This document shows positions 11,812 through 25,071 of a stretch of 64,000 bases of DNA, piece by piece. The notes under the pieces are model-generated. The model was not told the origin of the DNA. It made no database searches and was given only the letters and a program-made list of their open reading frames with translations. The stretch comes from Echinostoma caproni (Eukaryota > Platyhelminthes > Trematoda > Plagiorchiida > Echinostomatidae): assembly GCA_900618425.1 (NCBI GenBank), contig UZAN01039452.1:62375-126374 (forward strand), in the 5' to 3' direction. Numbering within the stretch: position 1 is the first letter of the stretch; the number at the start of each line of letters is the position of its first letter. Both the position numbers and the translations under genes were made by a program.

Positions 11812-12639
11812 TAATTGCATGCAACGAGATTATCCGATTAAACGACTTGAAAGCGGCCTTCTAAGAGGGTTAGAACGTTATCACCAATGGCTTTGTGTTT
11901 TGGTTGTCATTCGTCGTGGCTAAGACAAGCGAATTTCATCAATTTAATGATATTTTTGAAGAATCCATCCTGAAATGCCATTCCAATATTATAATTGTAC
12001 GACATCCAAAATTGATCCACTGGCAGAAACAGTAGCCCGTGCCATGAAATGATTATGTGAATAAAACCCGTGGCGCGTCTCACTAATTAAAAATGACGTT
12101 GGGATGCGCCCAATGCCTGTTTTGATGCTTACGCTTGAATCGGCTTCATGAATAGAAATCCATTTTTTTGGTTCTATCATAACCTCATAAATATCTGTTT
12201 ATAACCGAAATTCTTGAAGATATTTGCGATGGGCACATTTGAATGCTTCGAAACAAATATATTTCTGTGAAGCTGTTTGCGTCTTTTCCGGAACACTTTC
12301 ATAGAATCTACATTTTCTGCTCGCTCCAATAAACGCAAATCACAATTCCGCTGCAAAATTATCAATTCTCCTCGAGCTCTTATTATTCAATTGCATTATA
12401 TTTCCATTGATGAAGTCATAAAATTTGCTAGTGTGCTACTTTAATTGGTCCTTCCTTGTTTGCAAAATTCTTATTTTCCTCTGCAGCAAAGGGTAAGCAA
12501 TAATTATTTAACGATCGATTGAATTTTAAGACACGTAATTTGGCACCTTTCCAACGTTATTTCTCACAATTTGTTCCAGGCATACTTTAGTGCTCAAATA
12601 TTAAATAAATGTGTATGATGCAGACATTCACCGAAGCAT

Positions 12640-12972
12640 GATTTCCTATAGTAAATTCCGTCGTGCAAAGAGTAAATGCAATGTGAACTGAACAGCCAGG
12701 AAGCACTGGACAGCTTGTTCCATCCTGTTTGGTACTCGTCAGCAGTGCGCATTTTTTGTGTCTCTGACACGACTCGAAAAGTGAACATTCGGGTAGGGAC
12801 ATCAAACCCCTACCACTGAGCTACACTGTCGACAGTCATCACCTTGTACAAAAGCTCAACCAATTTAGAGTATCCAGCTTGGATTAGGCCATTCGGTTGT
12901 TCAAGGACACCAAGACCATCCTGAGTGCCATTGAACAATCAAAAGGTCTAGTCCAAGCTTGCTACTCTACTC
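12640..12972 (-). mobile_element. SINE family B, copy B2 (fold-back 5' end, tRNA-like head, hammerhead)
   Basis: Read on the minus strand the order is: 5' fold-back (arms at plus 12865-12905 and 12930-12971), tRNA-like head (A box TAGCTCAGTGGTAG and B box GGTTTGATGTCCC, plus about 12790-12836), then the hammerhead (plus 12703-12748). The same order is seen in B3. The arms share TAGAGTA, AGCTTGGA and GTTGTTCAA type blocks with moderate divergence. No coding capacity, so it would depend on a LINE or Penelope-type enzyme to move (inference). Confidence 0.65.
12703..12748 (-). ncRNA. Hammerhead ribozyme remnant (family B, copy B2)
   Basis: Stem I is a perfect 6-bp pairing (GCACTG at the 5' side, CAGTGC after the cleavage position). 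The core CTGACGA is present at plus 12736-12742 (minus strand). Stem II is weakened (GTACC and GGATG) and the second core segment reads GGAACA rather than CGAAAC, so activity is doubtful. Confidence 0.6.
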
Positions 12973-14242
12973 TGGACGGTTATTTCAACATGGTTGGGTC
13001 TCAGCAGATGTTTGCTGCAAAACCGATTCTGATCGGATTTCTTCTTTTTTGCATCGTAATTCACAAACGTACTCTAACATTCACTGGATACATCATCAGC
13101 TACCGATAAAAAGCAGTGCGATGCAGAAACTTGGCTGGTAGCCGCTGTATGAGTACAAATGGAAGCTTTATTGCATGCAGCCAAATCGACCACGTTTACC
13201 GTTTACCGCTGTTACTGTTTACAGCTGCCAAGCATGAATCTTTTATAAGTGATCTGTCATGAAACGTCTGGGCAAATGATAATTGGATACCAATGACGAT
13301 GCAAACTGTTGAATACTTTAATTACATTCCCTTTTCCCCTTTTAAATCCTTCTTTGTTGCCAGACTGTGTTGCAATGACGTGATTAATGACACACTGAAA
13401 ACGAGCTTGTTTGAACAGGATTCTATTACAAAAATACAAGAATTGATTTCGCATAGAAACAGATTTGCTCCTGATAACTGTGGACGTGATCAAACGCTCC
13501 CTATGGAATAATCCATTGCGTGGGAATTACGTCAGTTGCATAGGGATGGCCATGCTAGTAATGCCATACCTGCTGAACTCAGCCCCTGAGACTCTCGGCT
13601 AATTCGTATGTAAAAGGATGATATTTCACTACGATTCATACTATATATAATTGGAGCACCCCTACTACAAGTTAGCATGACGAATAGCCAAACTCATTCA
13701 ACCAATGAATAAAAAGTTTTCAAACTACACTCTGAATGACTAGTTTGATTTTCATCAAAACAGAAGGAAGACAAATGTCGCAAGATGTTAACATTTTGTT
13801 TAATCTTTAATCTTCTTAGTCGTTGAAATCGATGACGCGACCGATAAACGATGGCCAAGTGATTACAAGAAATCTAGGATCATTTGTTGCAAAACATCTC
13901 ATGGCACCAAGATACACAGTTGACCCTAATTCGTCTTTAAAAGCACTATTACGTAATCACAATGCTAAACTTTTGGCGATTGGTGAAGAACTGCTTATTA
14001 GATTACATCGCCTGTGCTTGTGCGCACAGAAGGTTTTGATGTAAGCAATCCACTTACCGTGGAGTTGACGTTCTACTTCTAAATTTATTAATCTTTGTAT
14101 GCTTGTACACTTTCGTTCACCATAATTGATTGAGCCCGTGTGCTATATATGTGCTTGTTTGTTCTCAGTCAGCGATTGAGAAGATTGAAAGAAATGCTAA
14201 TATCTCGCGACATTTGTCTTCTTTCCCTTTTGATGAAGTGGT

Positions 14243-14557
14243 TTGATTTCGTGGAAAAAAATCCATGATCCTGATCCTGATGTTTCTCATAAACGCTTGG
14301 TTTCGTATAATGTTTGTTCCTTATTCACTAATGTCCTTCTTTGTGAAACAGTGGAAATCGTTTGTTCTTATGCTGACGAACTCAGTATTCCAGCCCATAT
14401 TCTCCGAAAATTATTGCTTCTATGTACTAATGAAGTAGAGTTCTGTTTTAACGGAGATTATTTTCGTCAAGTTGAAGGAGTCGAAATGGGTAGTCCGTTG
14501 AGGTCGGTTCTGGCTGATATATTCATTGAAAACCTGGAGAATAGGAAGCTGCAATAA
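14243..14557 (+). pseudogene. Penelope-like element PLE4, RT core fragment
   Basis: A 104-residue open segment shows Penelope-type RT motifs in order: SYNVCSLFTNV (motif A region), a helix with LRKLLLLCTNEVEFCFNGDYF, and GVEMGSPLRSVLADIF (motif B region). It ends in stop codons after ENRKLQ, before a catalytic YVDD can be read. The RT domain is therefore incomplete and the copy is dead. Possible further traces up to about 14950 are too decayed to define. Confidence 0.65.
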
Positions 14558-15178
14558 TGACCCTTCCTGGCCCTGTACTCAATCCGGTTAAAATTACTGT
14601 CCTTTGGCCTTCGTATTGATTTCTCTTTCTCGTGTGTGTTCACCATTCCCAAAACCTGTCTTTTTTAATTGAACGTGATCTGAATGTATGGACACAGTTG
14701 ATGAGATTACCACGATTAGTTGAATTCAACACATCCTGTGATCATGATGCTTCTTCTTGCTCTCAGGAAATTGGTAAAGGGAAATGGTTTCATACACTTC
14801 TTCAATTTAAACCAACAAAACATTTGGGGCGAGATTCTCAAATGTATTTCATATCAGGGGTGATAAGACAGAACCTGTGTTTCATCCGAGGGATTACGGT
14901 CTTGCTCTTGTCAGTTAACTAAACAGTTTACTCTTTTCGAAAAAAGAGCACCTCGGCAATTTATTTTAGTCTAGATAAGGCAAATGTATAACTTACCCTG
15001 GTCATAAAACTTTTGATACAAAATTTATACTGCATTCCAAAACAGGATGATGCAACCCGAACATAATGCTTTGGACAATTAAGACCAACAGAACACGGTG
15101 AATGCATCACCAGTGAGATTCAAAAGGGCTTGCGAATAACTGATTGCAACAACAAAGACACGAAACCATATCTAATAA

Positions 15179-15180
<2 letters not shown>

Positions 15181-15237
<57 letters not shown>

Positions 15238-15244
15238 NTATATA
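15181..15244. repeat. (TA)n microsatellite
   Basis: Uninterrupted TA dinucleotide repeat of 32 units apart from one ambiguous base (N) at 15238; self-complementary and likely length-variable. Confidence 0.95.
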
Positions 15245-18200
15245 ATCCCAGTAGCATTTTGCTGGTGCTATTTTGTCAACTGAAAAAACAGGAAAAAGAG
15301 CAAGAAACCCGCAGTGATTGGTTAATCATCACCAGTTCACCACAACGAAAAACCGCCTCGCATTACTGAAGCTAGCAATGACACGTTGTTAGGATCAAGT
15401 AGAAAAATCTGATTATACCGAGTCAATGGGAAAAAGACCAGAGATTTGAGGTAGCAACATGAGTTAACAATTTTCACAGACTGGTTTGGACACAGTTCTT
15501 CAAAAAGCACATAGAAATTCAAATTACCTATATTAGTCTGTCAATGGTTTTACAATAAACGAAACAAGTACTGACTGGATTCATTGATAAGTGATGAGTG
15601 GACTGGAAAACAAGATACACGCCAATTTCTCTTTTGAAACGTGCATGCGGTGACCGACAAAATCTCAGGGTAACAAAACCATCAGCGGCGTGTGCTCTTA
15701 TCTGTAACCTGATGGTAAAATGAACCAACGGCTGGGAAAATAATTTTTCTTCGGATGCAATCGAGCAATAAACTCGTCCACGACAGACCCAGTGTGCTAC
15801 TGTTGGCAAAGGATTATCACATGCTTTACTTGTGACATTTGGAGAGGTGGAATCTCTATAGCTAGCTATGCACCGTTGGTGAGATCGCACAAGTTCGACA
15901 GTGTGTGCTTGACCGGATCAAATGAGGACAAACATTCTTGATGCAATCGGAAGGAGGAACAGTTTGAAGCATTGTGATTTACCCCACAAGAAGTCTCAAA
16001 GGAACAATAATGCTCAAACTGCATCCTAATGAAATTCCTCCCAAGTCAACAGGAACTTCAGAAAACTCAAACTGAAAGAAAATCCTGAAGAGAAACTGGA
16101 TGTATGAGATAGTAATTCCAGATATTTTCTAATATCGGCCGATATATGTTTACTCTTAGAATACGCAGGAATGAATGTGATGATCACCGTTCCAGTTTAC
16201 TGAAAAGTGCTGAGTTAGAGCTTCATAGCCGACGAATGGGGGAACTAGAAGCATACTCGATCATTGAATGAATAGTATAGGAGCCACGCGGAGAGATGGA
16301 AAGTAAATTCGACGCCATAATAATAAATGTTTGAAACTAGAGAGACACAAATGTTCCAAGTCATATTTTTATTTTGGTGATTCGGGAAAATTTTGTATGA
16401 ATCTATGGACAACTTTAAGCCTGGATAAGACAAACACTTAGGTGAAACAAAACCGGAATAGTTAATAGCTGCCATAGATTATTCTATGTAGGAATAATGC
16501 AAAAGCGTAAAGTGGAAGGCGTTGGGTTTTATTTGAGGTTTGAATACACCTAATATTATAGGTAGAAGTTTAAACAGAGCCAATTAGTTTGTATTATACA
16601 TGCAAGCGATGGCTGCTCTTTGACTGGATTGGGGAAATTCTTCGGCAACGTACCTTATCGGTTCGAGTTAATCGTTCTCCATCGGGACCAATTGAGGTTG
16701 CCGTGGAGTTCAACAAGGATCGTACTTGGTCCGTACCTTTTCGTGACATGCATAAACGATTTACCAGGCGCCTTTCAAAAAACACTATGAATCGCTGACG
16801 ACGCCCAAACAGGAAGAATGATACAGCATCATGAAGATAATGAAACCTTACAGCAAACTATAGACGAGGAATACGACGGTCTGTCACTAATGACATTGAA
16901 CTCAACCTTGAGAAGTACACGTTTTTTTCCTTGCGTCACAGAGGTCACTTTTGATATGTCCTTAGAAACCAGCCATTGCCGCGGGCTCCGAACAAAATGG
17001 ATCTGAGAGTTATTGCTCTGGAAGGTCTAGGATGTTCAACCCATTGCGTTAGAGGGTTATCAAAAGACGTAAAGCAAATTGGATTACTGCAAGCTTTTGG
17101 ATTTTTTTAACCAAACCTATTGCCCCGTTCGCTGTCAGCATGCATTAAACCATTTACGGACTATGCTATACAAGCTTAAAAACCATGGTTAATTCGTTAC
17201 CAAAAAGCACTCGAACGTCCGTACAAAAACAGAAAACAAAATAGTCAAGAGGGTTATAATCTAAATCCTACGGTAAAAAGCTGCAACTTCTTGTGCTCTA
17301 TTTATCTGAATACTGTCGAATATGGGACCTCATGATCCTCGTATATCAAATACCAAATCAACCAAACCACACATGTAGCACTTTACTAACACTGTCCAGG
17401 AATGGCCACCTCAGGGGACATCCATTTAAAACCTTTGCTTCGAAAGAGTCGGCCAAACTGCAGGCGTCACTTTTCCAGCCTCAGAGTTTGTAAGTCCTGA
17501 AACTCTCTCTTCCTCAAGTTGTTTGTGCTCCAACCATCGATTCACTCAATTCAAACCTCGATGAAGCATTAAACTACACCTAACTGTTCAGCACCCGTGA
17601 GTGAACGTTACAATTGGCTATTGAATTGTATTACCAAACGAACTCAGAGTGAACAGATCCTATGGGATTCAATAAGCATCAACTTCGTAATTTACCCATG
17701 ATAAAAATTTGAATTTCAGTTTGAGTGCTCGCAACAAAGTTGTTTGGAACGTTTGCGATTTTATGTGTAAACATGGTCCTGTTTACATATATTTCATCCT
17801 ACCTTCATAAGAGGAGTATCGACTAACCCCTATGGTGGAGGGAACAGCAGCCGGAAGGCAGTAGACGAGTGCACAAACCACGAAATAGTTTTGGAATAAA
17901 AGTGTGCTAAGGTTCTTTATTTTCTTCCTTACTTCCTTTGATTAAATATTGAATGATACAGTACTTGTGAAGGGGAAAATGGCCAATGAACTGAAGATTT
18001 CATCAAGCATTGTAAGCAGCAGGTCCTTAAGCAGTAGGAAAGAACATGTATTTAGCCATACCACTCCTTGCAAACGAATTTGGAATACGATGGATAAACG
18101 CATATTTCTGGAGAGAAGGAAGTCTGCACAGGAGGAAGAAGTAAATCAACTGCACTTGTACTGAATCCTTTGACCTCTCTAAATTGCACCAAATGGCGCA

Positions 18201-21200
18201 TATCAACAGCATAATCTCTCGTTGTTGGTGTCTTCGCGCATCTGCAACCCTATTATCAATCTGAGGGTAAATTCTTCGTTGAGAAATATTCAATTTTCTA
18301 AAGCTTTTTTATCGGATCTCAATGGTATACGTGCATATGAACGAAGGACATTCCATAAGATACTTTGGTATTTGACGACAAAAACAAGAAAAGGAAAACT
18401 GCGTTTTATTTTGTCAAATGAAGTATTGTATAAGATATTTTGACTTGTTACAAACCGAATCTTTACAAAACTAACTCTCAACCAGAGAGAGACGCTTACC
18501 GAACAAAGCGGTGTTAATTAAAAAATTACCCATCCTTTTCCGCAGTTCTTACGTTCAAACTTCATCATTGTCCCTCTCGATTTCCCAACTNCAACTGGCT
18601 TTTGGGTTCCCTGTCATCTTCTCCGGCCTTTTTAACAAGGACCTCAAACTCATTTCTCAACCCCTCAAATTTCTGTCGGTATTTAGTCATATACCAAGGA
18701 AACATCTGGTACATTATGTGGTGGCACACCAACTCGAGGCCTGTATAACATTCCCCGGGAAGAGTTTATTGGATAGTTACCATCCACCGTATCCTGCTCT
18801 TAGTCAGCGTCTTTCTCATTCATCCACCCGCTTTAGTTACAGATTTACGGAGGCATGAGCCGAGGCTTACACGAGCTCTATTTCTCCGTATCTCGCCAGA
18901 TTTCTCTCAAACCATGAACTTGTTGCTGGAAGCCTGGACAAAATGCTTATCTGAATCGACGATAAATACCTTTGTATGCCATTGTTTTTCGATGTTGCTG
19001 TCCATTTCACTTCTTTTATTGGCTGTTTTATTTTCCCATTTGTTGACACGGTGGTGATGTGGTTGCTGAATATCCACCCCTTGGGGTGCTTAAAGCGCCT
19101 AATAGACTTGAGTTGACTTGCATATATTCCTTGTTCTTTTGAAGTTAGAATCGAAAAATAATTTGGTTCAATACAAACGAAGTATTTATCATGCAATAAT
19201 GACGAGTAATGAAACCATTCTCCAACAAATCAGAAAAAGAAGCAAATAATGGCTGATTAAACCTAATCTATGAACCGCAAAGGAATGTTTACCATTTTAC
19301 AACGGGAGGTTTCTGGTGAGAATTTCCGATTGTCTTAAAAACCAGATAATGTTAACAGGCCTAGCAATAACACAATACCTGTCAAGTCTCTGTTACAGAC
19401 TATCATAAATATTAGAATATCATAACTTCCGATGTTGAACTACAACGTCCATCTTTTACTGTTCAAGCACTTATGCTCTCTGTTCCTCTGAATCCGTTTT
19501 CAGATACACAGTGCATTGAAATAAGAATAGCATAACGTGAACGGCATGAAAAATATTGTCACATTTTGATTTCTGATCTGGTAACTTGCAGTTGATCAAC
19601 CTGGTCAGTATGCGAAGCGGTCCACCGAGTGGAGCTAACAATTTACGCCAATACAAAAATACATCCCCTTATTGATTTAAGTATTGTTCCTCGCCCGTAT
19701 TGATAAACCTAACTAGGGTTGATACATTCACTTTCGGCTAAGCGCAGTAACCAGTTCGTTTCTAACATTTAGAAACTAAACGGAAAACCGGGGTAATAAA
19801 TTGCCAACTGTTCTATACATACAGGGCAGGTAGCGCATGTAGCACACTTCCCGTTGTTTTGTATTCACGCATGAGCGCCTAGATAGGGGATCAAAAACTT
19901 TGGGATGCGTATGTGCTTTCCCGTCGCCATACGTGAGCGTTCGAAAAAATGGCACCCTAATGCACCACAGAGCCGAGCATCGAACGAGTGAAGTCTAGCT
20001 TGCTGCCCTGCATGTCACAAGCACGTAAATCTGTCGGGGCCGTTCATGCATAATGCATAACCACAACTAATTTTGTGAACCCATGTGTAGGGGGATGTGC
20101 AACAAAGTACGGCCAATTGGTGACGATAACTACGTTCGAAGCATTCTGATAAGCTGTGTTTGACACGAAACGCATCACAGAGAAACAGTTAAACTTGAAG
20201 TTCCCCTTTATACTCTTCTGTCGAGATCTCCAGTTGTTATTTTTATGAATATTTTCCTGAATCCGGTGGTGTAAACAGCATTTGTTAGTTGCATGTTTCA
20301 CGGATGGTCCATGCTTGTTCCTGAATCATTCTTGCGTGATACAGACATCAAAATGTACCGAAAATCTGAGCCTGTCATTAACCCTTTCCCCTCGCCGTCC
20401 GGCAGTTTGTCCAGACTCATGGGTTTCATTTATAACATGATGGCTGATTAACTTTGTTGGTTTGAATTCCATTGATTTTATGATCAATGTGTAAATCTCC
20501 TATCATTTATAAAGCACAGACTTTGAATGTGGTCATTTCACTTTAAGTGGTATCACAGGCAATCATTGGAAAAAATTTTATTTGCACATTTCGTTCGATT
20601 CAGCTTTGTTGGAAAAGGTGAAGAGTGGATGAGTGAATAACGAAATAAAGAAAAGGGGATTTACGCTTCAGTGACCTAATGCAGACGATTGATTTGCCGG
20701 TGTGATTAATTGCATATGAAATGACGGTTACAGAATAAGTGACATACAGTGTAGGTCATCTCTGGCATGGCCGGCTAGTTATTCAATCTCTTCGCGGGCT
20801 TTTTCACAAAACAGTAAAGCCGTTTGTCTGGACACATCGGAAACACGTCGCTCACATTAATCGTATAGAACTAAAAAGGAGACTCTTGCATCACAATATG
20901 GCTGAAGGGCAACGAACGATCAAGTGTTCTCAATTGACTTTGGGAAACACAAGAGGGTAAATTTGCTTGTGCTGTGACCAAGATGTTTGAACCCGGGATT
21001 TAAAACGGAATAGATAAAGCTAAATGCATCAGACACACACAAGACTACTGTTCTGAACAGGGTACAGTTTTATTAGTTCTTGTTCAAGTACAAACATGTT
21101 TATAACCTAATATTTTATCTGTTCTAGCGGCTGATGCATGCAGTACAATAACACTGCAAGTAGACAATAAAATCAGAAACTATAGAAGGATTGAATTGAT

Positions 21201-23390
21201 ATTTGAGTTTATCCCCACTCCAACCCCTAATCGTTCAGATGTACCACCAGATATTGAGATAGTTTACTTCCATTCTTTGTCACCCATGAGAAACAACTGG
21301 GTTGACCCTAATGATCACCAAATGTGCCACTGATGACCCCTTTCAAAATGGATTACTGAACATAACCAACTCGAGCAATAAGCTTCTGACAGAAGGCAAT
21401 CAATCTGCTTGCGATCGTTTTCGCCTCCACAGGAGATTAAAGGCGCTATAGTTCACTTGGTACGGTGGGTGGCTTNATAAAATGCTTTTGAAAGATTCGG
21501 AGGAGTCTGTCATTGCACTTTTGTTGCTTAGTGCCACCCTAGAAGTGATCGGGATTTTGATCGATCTCGGGAGTTGCATAAACGTGATCTGAGGAAGTAT
21601 CACACTGTGTGATCAGAACATGATTAGTCTTTGTTAGTCTATAACACCTATGATGTCAGCGTAACAATCCCCTTCGTTGAACCTGTCTACATTTGTGCAT
21701 ATAGCGTAATAGTGAATATAGTCGTTTAACAGCTGTAAAACGTGGCTCCTACAAGCAAATGATGTTCACGGATAATCTGCTTTCCACAAACATTATCAGC
21801 GTGTGATTCCTCGCGAACAGTCAGAGCATGTCATGCTTAATGATGAATTCGCAAAATGTGTGTGTTGTGTCCCAGGTTAAGTGGGGAGATAAGTACGCAA
21901 TGAATTAACTAACACGTTTAGTGTAGAGGGCAAATGTGTAGCCGGTCCATAGACCGGGGAACAATCAGAAACGGCAACACGGAGGAAGGAGGGCAGGCAG
22001 GCCGACACAGGCCTCACACGTCACGCAACATCCGTCTGCCGTCATACAGGTCTTCAGCCAATCAATCACTCAATCAGTCTGGTCATAGGCATGTATGACA
22101 AACATACCAGTCAGTTGTGGGCCACATCATTTACATTTTCATAAATAAGTAAAGGATGGTCTTTTCACAGGTAAAAACAAAAAATCATGAAATAATGAAC
22201 ACATGAGTGGTTAAAACAATGTCTTGCGGGTCTGATTTGCAGAAATTTACACGTTTTAGGCAGGTCGAATGTTTCCTGATCTTCTCGGTGCAGTCCAGGG
22301 ATGTTCTCTATTTGCGTTGTCAGTTTCATATTGAGACGGGTAAGGTTTGGCCGGTAAACATTTGGTTTGCACACATTTTCGATTTTCATGAAACGGACCA
22401 TCTGCGCATTCGTAGAACTACCTTAGGATTTGTCAAATGAATCGATGACATCCTTCAATGATTTGTCTCACAAGTTCATCCGGTCAAAGAGTAACCTGCC
22501 TTCGACATTCAGGTATATTCGTAGTAATTTCACTCACAATTCATTTGTAAGTTTCAGTGATGGATTGGATCTACGTGAAACTATAACATATTCCACGAAC
22601 ACTGTTTTTTATTTATTCCGAAGGTTTAATAGCAACATCATTCCCAAATTGAGTAATGGCACACGGTAAACCAAACATTTTGCAGGTTTAGTACCCGCGA
22701 AGCCAGGNGCCAGGGTGGAGATTGTTATTTATCGATCGAGGGAGCTGTGTTTCGTCCTGAACAGCATCTGTTTATCATGCCTTTTCGGAAGAACTGGATC
22801 TACCGAAAGAAAAGAATGTCGGTGTTCCAGGTAGTAGCGAAAAAGTAAAAGTAGTCAATACAACATCTACCTGATCTACAAACAATCTGGTTCACAGGCG
22901 TGGGACCTGATTGAAAGAAGCAGGTAGATCGATAAGTCGTGAATTGATCTCAATACGTGTGTTCACCTCGGGTTTGCTTTTGGCCATCGCGGACTTGAGA
23001 CTAGAGAAGGAGATCAACAAATCAATTAGTGAATCACAGTCAGTAGTTATATCGCAGTTCGACGTGCTTTGTATAAGACAGAAGAAGAACAGAAGAAGAC
23101 AGAAGAATAAAAACAAATACAAAGTATCACGCAGATAGCAAACAAAAACCTACCCTGCATATTTTCCATTGTGGATGAGGTTTGTATATTTATCTTTATA
23201 ATGCGTGGTTATAAGGGCAAGTCATTCGCCAACATTGTTACATTTAATGATACACTGAACTGCTTGATCGTGGGTCTTAGTTCGGACAGGGACACTTGAA
23301 ACAAAGACCGAATCAGAACTGACCTTATTCCTTTCAAATGTACCTGTGTGTAGGTATATGTATGCAAGTACCGATGAAAACATCAAAGTA
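15245..23390. other. Large stretch with no recognised gene
   Basis: About 8 kb with only short ORFs on both strands. None has a family motif, a long run of conserved-looking sequence or convincing paired splice sites. Four single ambiguous bases occur in the wider area (15238, 18591, 21476, 22708). A GC-richer patch with GGAGGAAGGAGGGCAGGCAG lies near 21980. It may hold very old repeats or intron sequence. Confidence 0.4.
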
Positions 23391-23535
23391 TTAGGTCAAG
23401 TTGTCGTTCTCAACACTTCCCCTGCCAACCTCACTCCCACGCACCAGTTTAACGGCGAACGGAGTCGAACACAATGAGAACAAGAGACAAAAATGGTCGT
23501 TGAAAAAGAACACATATATAAACGAACGGATACAA

Positions 23536-23620
23536 GCAGAAGACTGCCACTTCAAAAGCACTGATGATGTCACCTCGGCTGGTGATAAAACGTTGGCAAG
23601 CAAATTGACAAGCTCGGCGA
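23536..23620 (+). repeat. Retroelement-type hairpin motif (GTCACC...GGTGAT)
   Basis: A short hairpin (GTCACC paired with GGTGAT) is preceded by CTGATGA and followed by AAAACG. This superficially matches a hammerhead core, but the flanks (AAAGCA and GGCAAGC) cannot form stem I and the GAAA position reads AAAA. From memory, similar motifs occur in Penelope-like 3' regions. Assigned to a retroelement relic only tentatively. Confidence 0.35.
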
Positions 23621-24339
23621 TCAGGCGAAATAGAATTCAGTTCAGAACTACGAGAACCGATTTTCAATACTTTGTCAACACTTCACTCTTTTCACTGGTA
23701 ACGGAACGCTATACAGTAGTTCTATCGCAAATAATACTCGTCCCTGGCGCGTGCAATCTTTATTCCTGCTGGAGACAACATATGTGTTTTTGAAGTAAGG
23801 ATTTTGGATTTGAATCCAAATGTCTGTATTCTGAATCTCGCCAGAGGCGGTACCGACGAGTCCCAATTAGAGAAGTGTTGTTATCCACCCAAACCAGTAG
23901 TAGCCCAACACAGAAAAATCTAAATGAACTATTCAAAGATTGAGTAATGGCACATAACAAACCTAGATAAATGTTTCTTCGTTTTCAGTAGTGTTTTTTG
24001 TCCCTGTCGAGGGAAGAACCAAAATGCCCATTATTGGGAGTTAAATACACACCACTGAGTTTCACAGAGAATGATCAAGCACATGCTTCAAATCACTGCA
24101 TTATGCCATCTGTTGATGTGCGTGAGTAAATACAACAGACAGCTATTACGCAGTCGGTTTTCGACCAAGGTATTACAAGTCGGGTTACGTATCACTTTAA
24201 TCATACTTTCGAACAGATTTCCAGCTCACAATAGTTGAACCAACAGAATTCGGTATACACATTTACCTCAGTGTTTTGTGAAATAGGTTATATTGATTTG
24301 AAATTCTCATCTTTGTGCCTCGGTCTACAGGTATATACT

Positions 24340-24690
24340 TTAGCTCATCCAACAAACCGTACACTGAGGAGGCACTACAGCTAAGTTTTCAGCTCATTAG
24401 AATTCATTGGGAGTGTATATCTAGTATCCTGTCTGGATGTTGAACTTCAGGTCAACCCCATGGAAAACGTGTGTGACCACTGTGCGAAACCGACTCACGA
24501 CTATGATGACTGAAATTCCTAATTCGCGGTTTCTCCAATTATCCTCGTCACAGATTGTCGAACACTTCGTTTGATTCGAAGACGATAGATATGCCCTAGT
24601 GATTAGTCTGACGCTCGAGAAACTCGAGTCGAGTGAATTACGAGGGTACGGTTGACTGGATGAACTGAAGCCTTCATTACGTATGCTACT
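24340..24690. mobile_element. SINE family A, decayed copies A5 (-) and A5' (+), head to head
   Basis: 24340-24530 is an old minus-strand family A copy. Its B-box region reads TGGATGTTGAACTTCAGGTC (plus strand), and further along are a decayed hammerhead and the TAGTGCCTCC block. 24590-24690 matches the family A 3' part on the plus strand (GAGAAACTCGAGTC, then GGTTGACTGGATGAACTGAAG). The two halves point away from each other, as in the better preserved A2/A1 pair next door. Confidence 0.5.
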
Positions 24691-24799
24691 ATTTTGGATT
24701 GTGTTCCATAAAACAATTAATTCTCATTTCAAGCCATATAATGAGCAACATAAAATGAAACTCACAGTTACTCGTGAGTAGTGGTGTGGGATAATTGAC

Positions 24800-25068
24800 G
24801 TTTATTGATTTGAACTGACTGTCTTTCGGACTTCGCCTTTACCCACAGTCCTCAGTTCACCTACTCAACCATACAGTCGGAAGCACTAGAATCGAGTTTT
24901 GCTCTTATTAGATTTCATCAGTAGTGCATATTCACCGTCCCGTTCGGGATTTGAACTCCGGACCCATCATATGGAAGGTGTGTGTGTTACTACTATGCCA
25001 ACTAGCTCATGCCATGGCTGAACCAAATTGCCAATTCATGTTTGTTCAGGTGTCGTCTTCAGTGGTAG
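24800..25068 (-). mobile_element. SINE family A, copy A2 (minus arm of a head-to-head pair)
   Basis: Reading the minus strand: a 5' leader with ACTGAAGACGAC, then CATGAATTGGCAATTTGG and CAGCCATGGCATGAGC. Next is the tRNA-like head with A box TTGGCATAGTAGTAACAC and B box GAGTTCAAATCCCG, then the hammerhead (plus 24883-24927). The 3' part ends CAGTTCAAATCAATAAA. It is closely similar to A1 in inverted orientation. Confidence 0.75.
24883..24927 (-). ncRNA. Hammerhead ribozyme, family A, copy A2 (one core base lost)
   Basis: Minus strand: stem I is a perfect 6-bp pairing (GCACTA with TAGTGC), and CTGATGA is at plus 24915-24921. The second core segment reads AAAA in place of GAAA and stem III (ACTCGATT) has a mismatch, so cleavage is probably lost. 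The intact stem I fixes the ancestral family structure. Confidence 0.65.
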
Positions 25069-25071
25069 TTA

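Noticed and set aside
13823..14044. 73-codon plus ORF with LCLCAQK, loosely like the repeat at 42.4 and 46.5 kb
   Set aside because: Similarity is limited to a few residues and does not extend in the DNA.
23401..23793. 130-codon plus ORF
   Set aside because: Includes the retroelement hairpin motif and has no protein domain; explained better as a repeat relic.
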